From positions 1 through 43,049 of the forward strand of contig SMDP01000010.1 of the NCBI GenBank assembly GCA_012911965.1: DNA of 43,049 nucleotides. The letters are read 5' to 3'. Source of the stretch: Geitlerinema sp. P-1104 (lineage in GTDB: Bacteria; Cyanobacteriota; Cyanobacteriia; Cyanobacteriales; Geitlerinemataceae). The notes under the pieces are model-generated. The model ran no database searches and was not told where the DNA came from. It saw only the letters and a list, made by a program, of their open reading frames with translations. The first letter of the stretch is position 1. Each line of letters opens with the position of its first letter. Below, piece by piece: positions 8,461-16,068 of this stretch. Position numbers and translations under genes: made by a program.

Positions 8461-8489
8461 GAAGAGGCGACCTCAAGGGCCGCCTCTTC
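8461..8489 (-). terminator. Hairpin downstream of gap2
   Basis: GAAGAGGCG and CGCCTCTTC form a perfect 9-bp stem with an 11-nt loop, about 75 bp past the gap2 stop on the minus strand and before the antiporter gene. There is no T-tract, so it may be a transcript-end stabiliser or attenuator rather than a classical intrinsic terminator. Confidence 0.5.
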
Positions 8490-8563
8490 TAGTGGAGATA
8501 TTAGTTTAGCTGTCTAATTGAGACATCTGAGGTATCCTGATGACCCCCAAGCCTCAACCTTAA

Positions 8564-9580
8564 CTAGCCGGCCCATTTCTCAGAAACCAGTTCAGCCAAG
8601 TCAACCACCCGTTGGCTGTAACCCCATTCATTGTCATACCAGGCGACAACTTTAATCAGATCTCCATCCATGACCAAGGTGAGGCTGGAATCAACCACAG
8701 AGGATTCATTGGCTCCTTTGTAGTCCGTGGAGACGAGGGGTTCATCACTGTAACCCAAGATGCCTTTCATGTGACCATTAGCCGCACCATGAAGCACTTC
8801 GTTCAATTGCTCGGTGAAGGTTTTACGCTCAACTTGAGCCACTAGGTCTACCACGGACACGTTAGGGGTAGGAACCCGTAGTGCAATCCCGTTGAGTTTC
8901 CCTTTCATTTCAGGAATGACCAGGGCCACGGCTTTGGCAGCACCGGTGGAGGTGGGGACAATGTTCATGGCCGCAGCCCGAGCACGACGCACATCCCGGT
9001 GGCTGGCATCGAGTAACCGCTGGTCACCGGTGTAGCTGTGGGTGGTGGTCATGGTGCCTTTGATGATGCCGAAGTTCTCGTGCAACACCTTGACGATGGG
9101 CGCTAAGCAGTTGGTGGTACAACTGGCGTTGCTCACCACGTTGTAGGCATCGTGCTTATAGGTTTCGTGGTTAACCCCCATCACGTAGGTTCCAATCTCG
9201 CCGCCTTTTCCTGGGGCGGTAATGAGAACCTTTTTCGCGCCAGCTTGCAAGTGCTTGGATGCACCTTCTTCCGTGACGAAGACCCCAGTGGATTCCACCA
9301 CTAAGTCAATATCCCACTCTTTCCAGGGCAGATTGAGGGGATTACGATCACTGACGCATTTAATCGTCTTACCGTTGACAATAATCGAATTACTATCGGA
9401 ACTGACCTCTGCGTCCAACTTGCCCAGCATGGTGTCATATTTGAGCAAGTGCGCATTGGTTTTCGGGTCGGAGGTGTCGTTAACCCCCACAATTTCCAAC
9501 CCGGTATTGTCACGGGTTAACCAGCAACGCAAAAAGTTGCGTCCAATACGTCCAAAACCATTAATTGCTACTCTAATCAC
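8564..9580 (-). CDS. gap2: Glyceraldehyde-3-phosphate dehydrogenase, Calvin-cycle type
   Basis: Reduces 1,3-bisphosphoglycerate to glyceraldehyde-3-phosphate in the reductive pentose phosphate cycle, cytoplasmic homotetramer of 338-residue chains. The Rossmann motif [13 protein letters not shown] opens the protein, the catalytic Cys is in [12 protein letters not shown] (about 149-160), and the catalytic His and phosphate-binding segments ([39 protein letters not shown]) are intact. The close match in [16 protein letters not shown] and [17 protein letters not shown] to cyanobacterial Gap2 and plastid GapA separates it from glycolytic Gap1. The start is a GTG (9580) supported by a strong AGGAGG Shine-Dalgarno 7 bp upstream. 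It is regulated elsewhere by CP12/PRK complexing; CP12 is not in this window. Confidence 0.96.
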   Translation of the reverse strand: MIRVAINGFGRIGRNFLRCWLTRDNTGLEIVGVNDTSDPKTNAHLLKYDTMLGKLDAEVSSDSNSIIVNGKTIKCVSDRNPLNLPWKEWDIDLVVESTGVFVTEEGASKHLQAGAKKVLITAPGKGGEIGTYVMGVNHETYKHDAYNVVSNASCTTNCLAPIVKVLHENFGIIKGTMTTTHSYTGDQRLLDASHRDVRRARAAAMNIVPTSTGAAKAVALVIPEMKGKLNGIALRVPTPNVSVVDLVAQVERKTFTEQLNEVLHGAANGHMKGILGYSDEPLVSTDYKGANESSVVDSSLTLVMDGDLIKVVAWYDNEWGYSQRVVDLAELVSEKWAG

Positions 9581-10496
9581 CTTGTTTCCTCCTAACAGCG
9601 ATCGCCCACCAAATCGATAAACGGGCTTGACGTTACAATCGAGCTATAATGCTCGTTCACAGATTTTCAATCTTGATAGACTGAGTCTCCTGCATCCGTG
9701 AGAACGAATCCAGACGGGAGAGCAAACCGGCATCTGTCTGAGCAGACGGCTGGTGTCCCGCGTTTGGTCGCCTCCACAGGCAGTTTTGAATCCAGTTGAT
9801 GTCCCATAGTGACGCTGCATCTGAGCGCATGGGGTCAACAAGTCGTTATGAAATTTTCGTGACGCAGTTCGGTGACTTTGACCTACATCTACCGACCCAA
9901 CACAACATGATTATTGGGTTTGTTTGCTATCCTATCGGCTCTGCTCACCATTCTCCAACCCTTTGCCTCTTAAGGCATGGTAGTGGCACTCTGGCAAGTT
10001 CAGGTAGCGCCTCTAATCATATCGCAAAGCTTGTCCGTTTCCTGATCATTTTTGTCGAGGCGAACTGGGGATGTCCAAGACTCCCCAGGTTAGGCGTTAA
10101 CGGTCTGATCACGCTGTTGACTGCCATTGCTGGAAATCAGGACGCTGAAAAACTGCGCGGATTTCCGCAACCTACCGCCGAAAGCTAGTTGACAGACACC
10201 TCCAAGCTAATCGAGCCAAGGGGGCCACTCCGATGCTTGGTCAACCTCGGTGACCGAGTGGGATTTGGGGTCTGGCTCATGAGGAGATATCATAGCCCTC
10301 AACCCCAGAGGTCAAGCTCAATGACAGACAAACTCATTCAGCGACATCACGATTGAGCTAACAAATCCCTCGGCCATCCTCTGCCGATCTGGGTAAGATG
10401 AATGGTGTTCAATTTGTCCAAAGTCGTATCGCAAAATAACAATACCTGATATGATGTCGCGTGTTATCGGTACGGTGTGGTGTGTTAGGAGCGAAA
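9581..10496. other. Long intergenic region between gap2 and murC
   Basis: About 0.9 kb between divergent gap2 and murC. I see no convincing protein or known RNA gene. It contains several hairpin-capable segments: CGAGC-TATAAT-GCTCG at 9640-9655, a GTCTGAGCAGAC core at about 9735-9746 inside a longer imperfect stem, CTGGGGA/TCCCCAG at 10065-10088, and CCAAGC/GCTTGG at 10202-10240 next to CTCGGTGACCGAG. A TATGAT hexamer at 10450-10455 could be the murC -10 element but lacks a good -35. The stretch could hold long leaders for both genes or an unannotated small RNA. Confidence 0.45.
9640..9655. promoter_or_regulatory. Palindrome with central TATAAT upstream of gap2
   Basis: CGAGC and GCTCG, exact reverse complements, flank TATAAT about 60 bp upstream of the gap2 start codon. 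On the minus strand the core reads ATTATA and could be part of the gap2 -10 region; on the plus strand TATAAT has no -35 at standard spacing. The arrangement suggests an operator over a promoter, but this is inference. Confidence 0.35.
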
Positions 10497-12005
10497 ATGC
10501 CGGATTCTGTTGATTTCAGCGGCAAGCCATTTCATTTCATCGGCATCGGTGGAATTGGCATGTCTGCTCTAGCATATGTTTTAGCGAAGCGCCAGCTTCC
10601 TGTCTACGGTTCGGATCTCAAGTCGAATCATATTACTCAACGACTACAAAAGCTAGGTGTTCATATTTTCTGGGAACAGGAAGCTAAGAATCTAGAGGTT
10701 TTCACGACTAGACCTAACTCCGCACCCCCCGAGAGTGAAACTCGCCAGCGAGATAACTCCAGCGAAGCAGCGATCGCCCCTCAAGAACTGCCCCAGGTGA
10801 TTTGCTCGACAGCCATCAACCCCAACAATGGGGAGTACCAAGCCGCCGTGGCTCTAGGTTGCCCAATTTTCCACCGTTCCGATGTTCTGGCAGCCCTCAT
10901 CCAAACCCACCACAGTATCGCCGTTGCCGGAACCCACGGGAAAACGACCACCAGCAGTTTAATTGGCTATCTGCTCTTACAAACTGGACTTGATCCAACC
11001 ATTGTCGTAGGCGGAGAAGTAGAAGCTTGGTCAGGGAATGCCCGTTTGGGAAGCAGTCCCTATCTGGTGGCTGAAGCCGATGAGTCGGATGGATCTTTGG
11101 TTAAATTTGAGTCTCAGGTGGGGGTCATTACCAACATTGAACTGGATCACCCCGATCGCTACCAAAGCCTCGAAGAAGTCACCGGCATTTTTCGGACTTT
11201 TGCTCAACGCTGTCAAACCACCATTGGCTGTATTGATTGTGATGTAGTCCGCGATCGCCTCAAGCCGGACATCACCTACAGCCTCGATCCTCAGCGAGGG
11301 GCCGACTACACCGCCGATACCGTTCAGGTGTCCGCCGAAGGGACCCAAGCTCAAATCTGGGAACGAGGAACCTGTCTCGGGGAACTCCATCTGGCTTTGT
11401 TAGGAACCCATAATCTCAGTAATGCCTTGGCGGCGATCGCCGTGGGGCGCTCTCTCGGACTCGATTTTGCCAGAATCGCCGCCGCCCTCCAGGGTTTTGA
11501 GGGGGCCCGTCGTCGCTTTGAACTGCTCGGGGTTGCCAATCAAATTCGCTTCATTGATGATTACGCTCATCACCCGAGCGAAATTGCGGCCACCCTCTCG
11601 GCGGCCCGTCTGCAAGTGGAAGGGCCGACATCACCGAGTCGTCGACTGGTGGCGATTTTTCAGCCTCACCGCTATAGCCGAACCCAAACCTTCATTCGCG
11701 AGTTTGCGGCGGCTTTTAGCGATGCTGACTCAGTCATCATTGCCCCGGTTTATGGTGCGGGTGAAGCCCCGATTCCTGGAGTCAGCAGCGGTCATCTGGC
11801 CGCAGCCATTGCTGAACATCATCAGGCTGTCCATACCCAACCCACCCTATCTGAACTCAAAACCTTTCTCCATGACTTTCTACAACCGGGCGACTTAGCG
11901 TTGTTCTTGGGTGCTGGTGATCTCAATCAGATTGTCCCGGATTTACTAGACTGGCATCGCCAGGTCGAACATGAGCGTGATCACGTGCAATCTTCCCGTT
12001 CCTAG
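10497..12005 (+). CDS. murC: UDP-N-acetylmuramate--L-alanine ligase
   Basis: ATP-dependent cytoplasmic ligase adding L-Ala to UDP-MurNAc, the first amino acid of the peptidoglycan stem peptide. The protein is 502 residues from ATG 10497, chosen over an upstream in-frame GTG (10461) because TAGGAG lies about 5 bp before it. The N-terminal UDP-binding domain has FIGIGGIGMSALAYVLA, the central domain has the P-loop GTHGKTTTSSLIGY and EADESDGSLVKF, and the C-terminal domain has IDDYAHHPSEIAATL. An insertion around residues 70-100 (TTRPNSAPPESETRQRD), slightly lengthening the UDP domain, is not in E. coli MurC. It is followed at 13 bp by murB, the standard cyanobacterial murC-murB pair. Confidence 0.96.
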   Translation: MPDSVDFSGKPFHFIGIGGIGMSALAYVLAKRQLPVYGSDLKSNHITQRLQKLGVHIFWEQEAKNLEVFTTRPNSAPPESETRQRDNSSEAAIAPQELPQVICSTAINPNNGEYQAAVALGCPIFHRSDVLAALIQTHHSIAVAGTHGKTTTSSLIGYLLLQTGLDPTIVVGGEVEAWSGNARLGSSPYLVAEADESDGSLVKFESQVGVITNIELDHPDRYQSLEEVTGIFRTFAQRCQTTIGCIDCDVVRDRLKPDITYSLDPQRGADYTADTVQVSAEGTQAQIWERGTCLGELHLALLGTHNLSNALAAIAVGRSLGLDFARIAAALQGFEGARRRFELLGVANQIRFIDDYAHHPSEIAATLSAARLQVEGPTSPSRRLVAIFQPHRYSRTQTFIREFAAAFSDADSVIIAPVYGAGEAPIPGVSSGHLAAAIAEHHQAVHTQPTLSELKTFLHDFLQPGDLALFLGAGDLNQIVPDLLDWHRQVEHERDHVQSSRS

Positions 12006-12018
12006 CTATCTCTGAGCG

Positions 12019-12996
12019 ATGATGATGTTTTCCCATTTAAGCCCCCCTCTCTCGATGGACGCGCCCGAACGCCGGCCGATTCACATTTTGGGCGCGAAAT
12101 GCCCACTGTATCCCCAAATCCCCCTGGCTAAGATGACCACTCTGCGCGTTGGAGGTGCGGCGCAATGGTACATGGCCCCACGGCATCTCGATGACCTCTA
12201 TGCTGCCTTGAGTTGGGCCAACTCGGAAGGGTTCCCGATTACCTTTCTCGGGGCTGGCTCAAATTTACTGATTGGCGATCGCGGTATCTCAGGCTTAGTC
12301 ATCAGCACCCGCTATTTACGGGACTATCATCTCGATGACACCTCAGCAACGGTGACGGTTGCCGCTGGCTTCCCCCTCCCAAAGCTGGCCTGGGAATTAG
12401 CCAGTCATGGGTTAAGTGGGTTCGAGTGGGCTGTGGGTATACCGGGGACTCTGGGCGGGGCAGTGGTCATGAATGCTGGCGCTCACCGCAGTTGTTTGGC
12501 GGATAATTTAGTTGAGGTCGAGGTCTTAGAAGCGGACGGTCAAATCGTCACCCTACCGCGAAGCGACCTAGGCTATAGTTACCGCACCTCCTGTCTGCAA
12601 GGCAGTTCTCAGCTAGTGCTTGGGGCAACCTTACAACTCCAAGGGGGAGAAGACCCCGTGTTGGTGCGGTTGCGAACTGATAAACATCTTAAACAACGCC
12701 ACGGAACACAACCCTATCACCGCCCCAGTTGTGGCAGTGTGTTTCGCAACCCTAAGCCCCAAGCGGCCGGTTGGCTGATTGAACAAGCGGGGTTAAAGGG
12801 GTATCGTGTGGGGGGTGTTCATGTCGCTAATGAACACGCTAACTTTATTCTCAACACCGGCCAAGGGACGACCCAGGATGCGATCGCCGTCATCCGCCAT
12901 GTGCGGGAGATCGTTCAGCATCGCTGGAATGTGGAACTGCAACCCGAGGTGAAACTGCTCGGGGAGTTTTCCCAGGATGTGAGTGATCTTTGGTAA
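12019..12996 (+). CDS. murB: UDP-N-acetylenolpyruvoylglucosamine reductase
   Basis: FAD-dependent reductase that converts UDP-GlcNAc-enolpyruvate to UDP-MurNAc with NADPH. The chain is up to 325 residues. FAD-binding segments are ITFLGAGSNLLIGD (about residues 75-88) and GFEWAVGIPGTLGGAVVMNAGAH (about 134-156); the C-terminal domain holds the catalytic Ser in CGSVFRNP and the Glu in LQPEVKLLG, with GVHVANEHANFILN between. Three consecutive ATG codons at 12019-12027 make the exact start uncertain; an internal ATG (SMDAPERR) is also possible. It lies 13 bp after murC, so the two are surely co-transcribed and supply the same pathway, although in reaction order MurB acts before MurC. Confidence 0.95.
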   Translation: MMMFSHLSPPLSMDAPERRPIHILGAKCPLYPQIPLAKMTTLRVGGAAQWYMAPRHLDDLYAALSWANSEGFPITFLGAGSNLLIGDRGISGLVISTRYLRDYHLDDTSATVTVAAGFPLPKLAWELASHGLSGFEWAVGIPGTLGGAVVMNAGAHRSCLADNLVEVEVLEADGQIVTLPRSDLGYSYRTSCLQGSSQLVLGATLQLQGGEDPVLVRLRTDKHLKQRHGTQPYHRPSCGSVFRNPKPQAAGWLIEQAGLKGYRVGGVHVANEHANFILNTGQGTTQDAIAVIRHVREIVQHRWNVELQPEVKLLGEFSQDVSDLW

Positions 12997-13062
12997 CAAC
13001 GACGGTGCAATGGCACAATGAGTCGTACTTGTAATTAATTTGACGCGAGAGTTTTAAGCACG

Positions 13063-13413
13063 ATGGCTAAACAACAAGGACAAGGATTTGGATTTGGCTT
13101 GGGCAAGATGAAAGAACTTGCTGCCGCCTTCCAAAAAGCACAAGAGGTTCAAGAAGGCGCTAAACGTCTTCAGGAGGAACTCGATCTGCTAGAAATCCCT
13201 GGCCAATCGAGTGATGGGACGGTGACGGTCGTCCTCAGCGGCAACCAAGAACCTCGGGGAGCTGAGATCACTCAAGCGGCTCTGGACCAAGGAGCTGAGG
13301 CTGTCTCGCGCTTGGTAACCGAGGCCATGCAGGATGCCTATAGTAAATCTACGGCAACTATGCGGGAGAAGATGGAAGAACTCACCGGTGGTCTGAATCT
13401 GCCGGGAATGTAA
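13063..13413 (+). CDS. YbaB/EbfC family nucleoid-associated protein
   Basis: A 116-residue DNA-binding protein that forms a tweezer-like dimer and coats the nucleoid in other bacteria. A Gly/Gln-rich start ([14 protein letters not shown]) is followed by a long helix ([30 protein letters not shown]), a beta-sheet region with [18 protein letters not shown], and a C-terminal helix ([26 protein letters not shown]) typical of the family. Length is normal. It starts 66 bp after murB and may be the next gene of that transcript or have its own promoter in the AT-rich spacer (TAATTAATTTGACG near 13034-13047). In many bacteria it lies beside dnaX/recR; here it does not. Confidence 0.93.
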   Translation: MAKQQGQGFGFGLGKMKELAAAFQKAQEVQEGAKRLQEELDLLEIPGQSSDGTVTVVLSGNQEPRGAEITQAALDQGAEAVSRLVTEAMQDAYSKSTATMREKMEELTGGLNLPGM

Positions 13414-13436
13414 TTGCACCACGGTCACATATCCCC

Positions 13437-13458
13437 AAAGCCTGCCTGGGCAGGCTTT
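13437..13458. terminator. Symmetric hairpin after ybaB
   Basis: AAAGCCTGCC and GGCAGGCTTT are exact reverse complements separated by only two bases, giving a 9-bp stem with a 4-nt loop just after the ybaB stop. The flanking A3/T3 make it usable in both directions, but the T-run is short. It may reduce read-through into the phosphatase gene. Confidence 0.5.
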
Positions 13459-13491
13459 GTGAGGGCCGGGTTTGCTGATACTGAAAAGGCT

Positions 13492-13968
13492 ATGGCATAT
13501 CATTTACTCTTTGTTTGTTTGGGCAATATCTGCCGATCACCCTCGGCGGAAAATATCATGCGCTACTTGGTGGCCGAAGCTGGGCTTGAGGACCAAATTA
13601 TCTGTGATTCGGCGGGAACGTCGAGTTATCACATTGGCAGTCCCCCTGACGCTCGGATGCGCTCAGCGGCCAAAAAACGAGGCATTGAGCTAGTCGGACA
13701 AGGCCGACAGTTTATTCCGGCTGACTTTGAGGAGTTTGACCTAATTCTGGCTATGGATCGCGATAACTATGCTGGAATCATGGCCCTCGATCGCCAAGGG
13801 ATCTATGGCGATCGCGTGCGGATGATGTGTGACTTTTGCCGTCATCATGAGCTGAAAGAGGTTCCCGACCCCTACTACGGCGGGGCAGAGGGTTTTGATC
13901 GGGTCATTGACCTACTCCTCGATGCCTGTGAGGGACTATTAGAGGAAATTCGCCCTAAATTGACCTGA
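13492..13968 (+). CDS. Low-molecular-weight protein tyrosine phosphatase
   Basis: A 158-residue cytosolic phosphatase (arsenate reductase/LMW-PTP fold) that removes phosphate from protein tyrosines. The P-loop CLGNICRSPSAE, with nucleophile Cys9 or so and Arg, is right at the start, and the general-acid Asp is in VPDPYYGG (about residues 125-132). The start is taken at ATG 13492, which places the P-loop at the usual distance; the frame is open from 13414 but the upstream part overlaps the hairpin at 13437-13458. An AAAGG sequence precedes the ATG. The gene is 21 bp from the convergent TauE/SafE gene. Physiological targets in cyanobacteria are largely unknown; polysaccharide export kinases are a usual partner but none is seen here. 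Confidence 0.93.
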   Translation: MAYHLLFVCLGNICRSPSAENIMRYLVAEAGLEDQIICDSAGTSSYHIGSPPDARMRSAAKKRGIELVGQGRQFIPADFEEFDLILAMDRDNYAGIMALDRQGIYGDRVRMMCDFCRHHELKEVPDPYYGGAEGFDRVIDLLLDACEGLLEEIRPKLT

Positions 13969-13989
13969 GCGACCTGAAATAGACTCGTC

Positions 13990-14769
13990 CTACCGCTGAA
14001 TCAAGACAAAAATCGACACGGCTAGGACAAAATAGCCAAAGCCTTTTTGCAGGTGAGAGGCATCAATACGATGGCTTAAGACCGCCCCGCCATAGGTTCC
14101 TAGACTCGCGGCGATGGTAAAGGAGATAATTATGCCCCAGTCTAAGGAGACTTGACCGAGGTAGCCCCAAAAGGCGGTGGCGGATTTCAAGGCAATAATC
14201 AGTAATGAGGTCCCAATCGCCTCCTTCATCGGCGTTCCCCCCAGTAAAACTAGGGCAGGAATAATCGCAAATCCACCACCCACGCCCACAAAGCCGGTAA
14301 TCACCCCCACTAAAATCCCTTCTAGGGGGATGAGCAAGGTTTTCCCGAACGAAGGAGATTTAGGGGTTGAGGTGCTTGCGGGTTGGACTGGGACAGCAGC
14401 CCGTTTTTTACGGATCATTAAAATGCTGGCCAGGAACATCACCAGTCCGAAGGCCACCAGTTGAATGGTATCGCTAATAAATGGCAGTTCTGCTAGTTTC
14501 GCGCCACCATAGGCCCCCACCATAGCGGCTGGGGCAAAGGTCAGAGCCAGTTTAAGACTGACGTTACCGGCTTTAGCATGGGGAATTAGTCCCATCAGAC
14601 TGACCACGCCGACAATAAAGAGACTAGCGGCGATCGCCTCTCGGGCCGATAACCCCATCACATAGATGAGGATGGGAACCGCCAGAATTGAGCCGCCACC
14701 GCCAAGCAAGCCTAAACTAATGCCAATGCCGATCGCGAGGATATGTCCGAAAATCCAGGTGATATCCAT
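13990..14769 (-). CDS. TauE/SafE family permease (probable sulfite or organosulfonate exporter)
   Basis: A 259-residue membrane protein with about eight hydrophobic segments in two repeated halves. The first half carries GLLGGGGSILAVPILIYVMG (about residues 20-39), and the second repeats the pattern as GFVGVGGGFAIIPALVLLGG (about 160-180), the hallmark of the TauE/SafE (DUF81) family. Members move sulfite, sulfonates or related anions across the membrane. It begins 3 bp after the stop codon of the persulfide dioxygenase-like gene, so the two are one transcript, and this pairing points to export of sulfite made by the oxygenase. Substrate is inferred from context, not from residues. Confidence 0.88.
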   Translation of the reverse strand: MDITWIFGHILAIGIGISLGLLGGGGSILAVPILIYVMGLSAREAIAASLFIVGVVSLMGLIPHAKAGNVSLKLALTFAPAAMVGAYGGAKLAELPFISDTIQLVAFGLVMFLASILMIRKKRAAVPVQPASTSTPKSPSFGKTLLIPLEGILVGVITGFVGVGGGFAIIPALVLLGGTPMKEAIGTSLLIIALKSATAFWGYLGQVSLDWGIIISFTIAASLGTYGGAVLSHRIDASHLQKGFGYFVLAVSIFVLIQR

Positions 14770-14772
14770 CAG

Positions 14773-15465
14773 TTAGGCAGGCACATTACCGCAACTTTGG
14801 TTCGCCGGAACCGCTTCAGCGATTTTCTTGGGATTGGGTAGATTGAGGTTGGCCATCAGTTCAATGAACTCGGCGCGATCGCGGCCAACCAAGCGAGGAT
14901 TATGGCGTTTTTCCTCGCCAATGGTGGAAACAGTCCGACCTCGGTAATCATGGCCTGGATAGACGAGGGTACTGTCGGGGAGGGTAAAAAACCGCTGGGT
15001 GATGACATCATAAAGGGTTCCGGCGTCACCACTTTGGAAGTCTGTCCGTCCACAGCCGCGAATCAGTAGGGAATCTCCGGTCAGCAGATGAGTTCCATTG
15101 ACCAAATAGGCCATGTGGCTATCGGTATGGCCTAAACTGGCGATCGCCTGAAGTTTGACCTGACCTAAAACTAACTCCTCTCCATCCTGAATGAAGTGAT
15201 CGGCACAGTTGGCCTGGGCATTTTCGGGCACTACTCCCTGACAACCGGTTCGTTCTCGCAGTTTTCCGGTGGCCGTGATGTGGTCAGCATGAACGTGAGT
15301 TTCTAAACCGTAGCGCAGACTCAAGTTCAGTTCCTGGAGGAGTTGTAGATCCCGTTCGAGTTGTTCAAGAACTGGATCGACAAGGATCGCCTCACGAGTC
15401 TCCTCATCAGCAATGAGATAGGTATAGGTCGAAGTCTCTGGGTCGAAAAGTTGGCGGAATAGCAT
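14773..15465 (-). CDS. ETHE1-like persulfide dioxygenase (MBL fold)
   Basis: Metallo-beta-lactamase-fold protein of 230 residues in the ETHE1/GloB-like group. The metal motif HVHADH (about residues 59-64) and further ligands in LGHTDSHMAYL and YPGHDYRGR are in place; the pattern SLLIRGCGRTDFQSGDAGTLYD is characteristic of ETHE1-type sulfur dioxygenases rather than glyoxalase II. Such enzymes use Fe(II) and O2 to turn glutathione persulfide into sulfite. ATG 15465 is preferred over an open TTG at 15489 because the family begins close to FRQLFD. The TauE/SafE exporter follows 3 bp downstream. A rhodanese domain is not fused. Glyoxalase II activity is the main alternative. Confidence 0.87.
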   Translation of the reverse strand: MLFRQLFDPETSTYTYLIADEETREAILVDPVLEQLERDLQLLQELNLSLRYGLETHVHADHITATGKLRERTGCQGVVPENAQANCADHFIQDGEELVLGQVKLQAIASLGHTDSHMAYLVNGTHLLTGDSLLIRGCGRTDFQSGDAGTLYDVITQRFFTLPDSTLVYPGHDYRGRTVSTIGEEKRHNPRLVGRDRAEFIELMANLNLPNPKKIAEAVPANQSCGNVPA

Positions 15466-15658
15466 TTTGATCGATGGGTTTAAGAACAACTAGCGCAGAA
15501 CCTAATGCCTTGGGCTTGGGGTCTGATAGCACTATATTTGGCTAGCTGGTTATATGATAGCATCACTTCTGATAATGGAATTTTTTTTTTGGTGGGACTC
15601 AGGGGGGAGACCCAGGGATATGGTACGGGTATTACGACCTTTATCTCGTCAAGCAAAC

Positions 15659-15697
15659 TTTACAAAGTTTTACAAAGCGTTATAATGGTTTACAGAA
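15659..15697 (+). promoter_or_regulatory. Sigma-70-type promoter with 10-bp-phased TTTACA repeats
   Basis: TTTACA at 15659-15664 and TATAAT at 15681-15686 are 16 bp apart, a good housekeeping-type promoter for the 76-residue membrane protein. The -35 is inside a tandem repeat: TTTACAAAG at 15659 and again at 15669, with a third related copy TTTACAGAA at 15689, all in register with one DNA helical turn. This looks like a multi-site regulator platform or curved DNA. The ribosome-binding site TAGGAGA is at 15716-15722. Confidence 0.7.
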
Positions 15698-15729
15698 CGC
15701 GGTAAGACACCGACATAGGAGAACTCAAT

Positions 15730-15960
15730 ATGACTTTGTTTATCATTGCCTTACTATTCACCGGCTGGGCAGCTGCGGCTGTACTCGGAACCCAAGCCTA
15801 CTTCCGTGGCGAGCAAACCAAGCCCATCCACGAGCGCAACTGGAACTCTGAAGGATTCGATCGCTTCGCCGAGGCCTTCACCGGACAAAAAACAGACTAT
15901 CGCGACCGTGTCCCGGCTTACAGCTTGGATGTTTACCAACGCAACCGCTTAGGCGAATAG
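15730..15960 (+). CDS. Small single-pass membrane protein, conserved cyanobacterial type
   Basis: A 76-residue protein with one N-terminal transmembrane helix (about residues 3-22, LFIIALLFTGWAAAAVLG) and a soluble charged tail containing GTQAYFRGEQTKPIHERNW and DYRDRVPAYSLDVYQRNRLG. I recognise the style as a conserved cyanobacteria-specific small protein but cannot name it with confidence; the photosystem II accessory protein Psb35 is one candidate to compare. The start is firm: TAGGAGA lies about 8 bp before the ATG. It is a single-gene unit with its own strong promoter (15659-15686) and a strong intrinsic terminator (16009-16045), which suggests high expression, as expected for a stoichiometric membrane-complex subunit. 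Thylakoid location is inferred. Confidence 0.82.
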   Translation: MTLFIIALLFTGWAAAAVLGTQAYFRGEQTKPIHERNWNSEGFDRFAEAFTGQKTDYRDRVPAYSLDVYQRNRLGE

Positions 15961-16008
15961 TCTGTTCCACCCCAATCTCTTCTCTAGACCAGATTGAGAT
16001 TACATATA

Positions 16009-16045
16009 CGCCCCGATGAGAGTGATCTCGTCGGGGCGTTTTTTT
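16009..16045 (+). terminator. Strong intrinsic terminator
   Basis: A 12-bp stem (CGCCCCGATGAG with CTCGTCGGGGCG, one wobble pair) with a 6-nt loop is followed by seven T. It ends transcription of the 76-residue membrane protein and lies just before the convergent gyrB gene. On the minus strand no T-run follows, so it serves the plus strand only. Confidence 0.92.
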
Positions 16046-16068
16046 AGGGGGAAGAAGGCAATAGGGGT

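Noticed and set aside
9796..10188. Open frame of 130 codons in the gap2-murC spacer
   Set aside because: No ribosome-binding site, mixed residue content without domain pattern, and it crosses hairpin-rich DNA; treated as chance.
15581..15590. Ten-T tract as an intrinsic terminator
   Set aside because: No GC-rich stem precedes it on the plus strand, and no plus-strand gene ends nearby.
15505..15705. 66-codon frame upstream of the 76-residue membrane protein gene
   Set aside because: It runs through a ten-T tract and the mapped-looking -35/-10 elements and has no Shine-Dalgarno; more likely promoter DNA than a gene.
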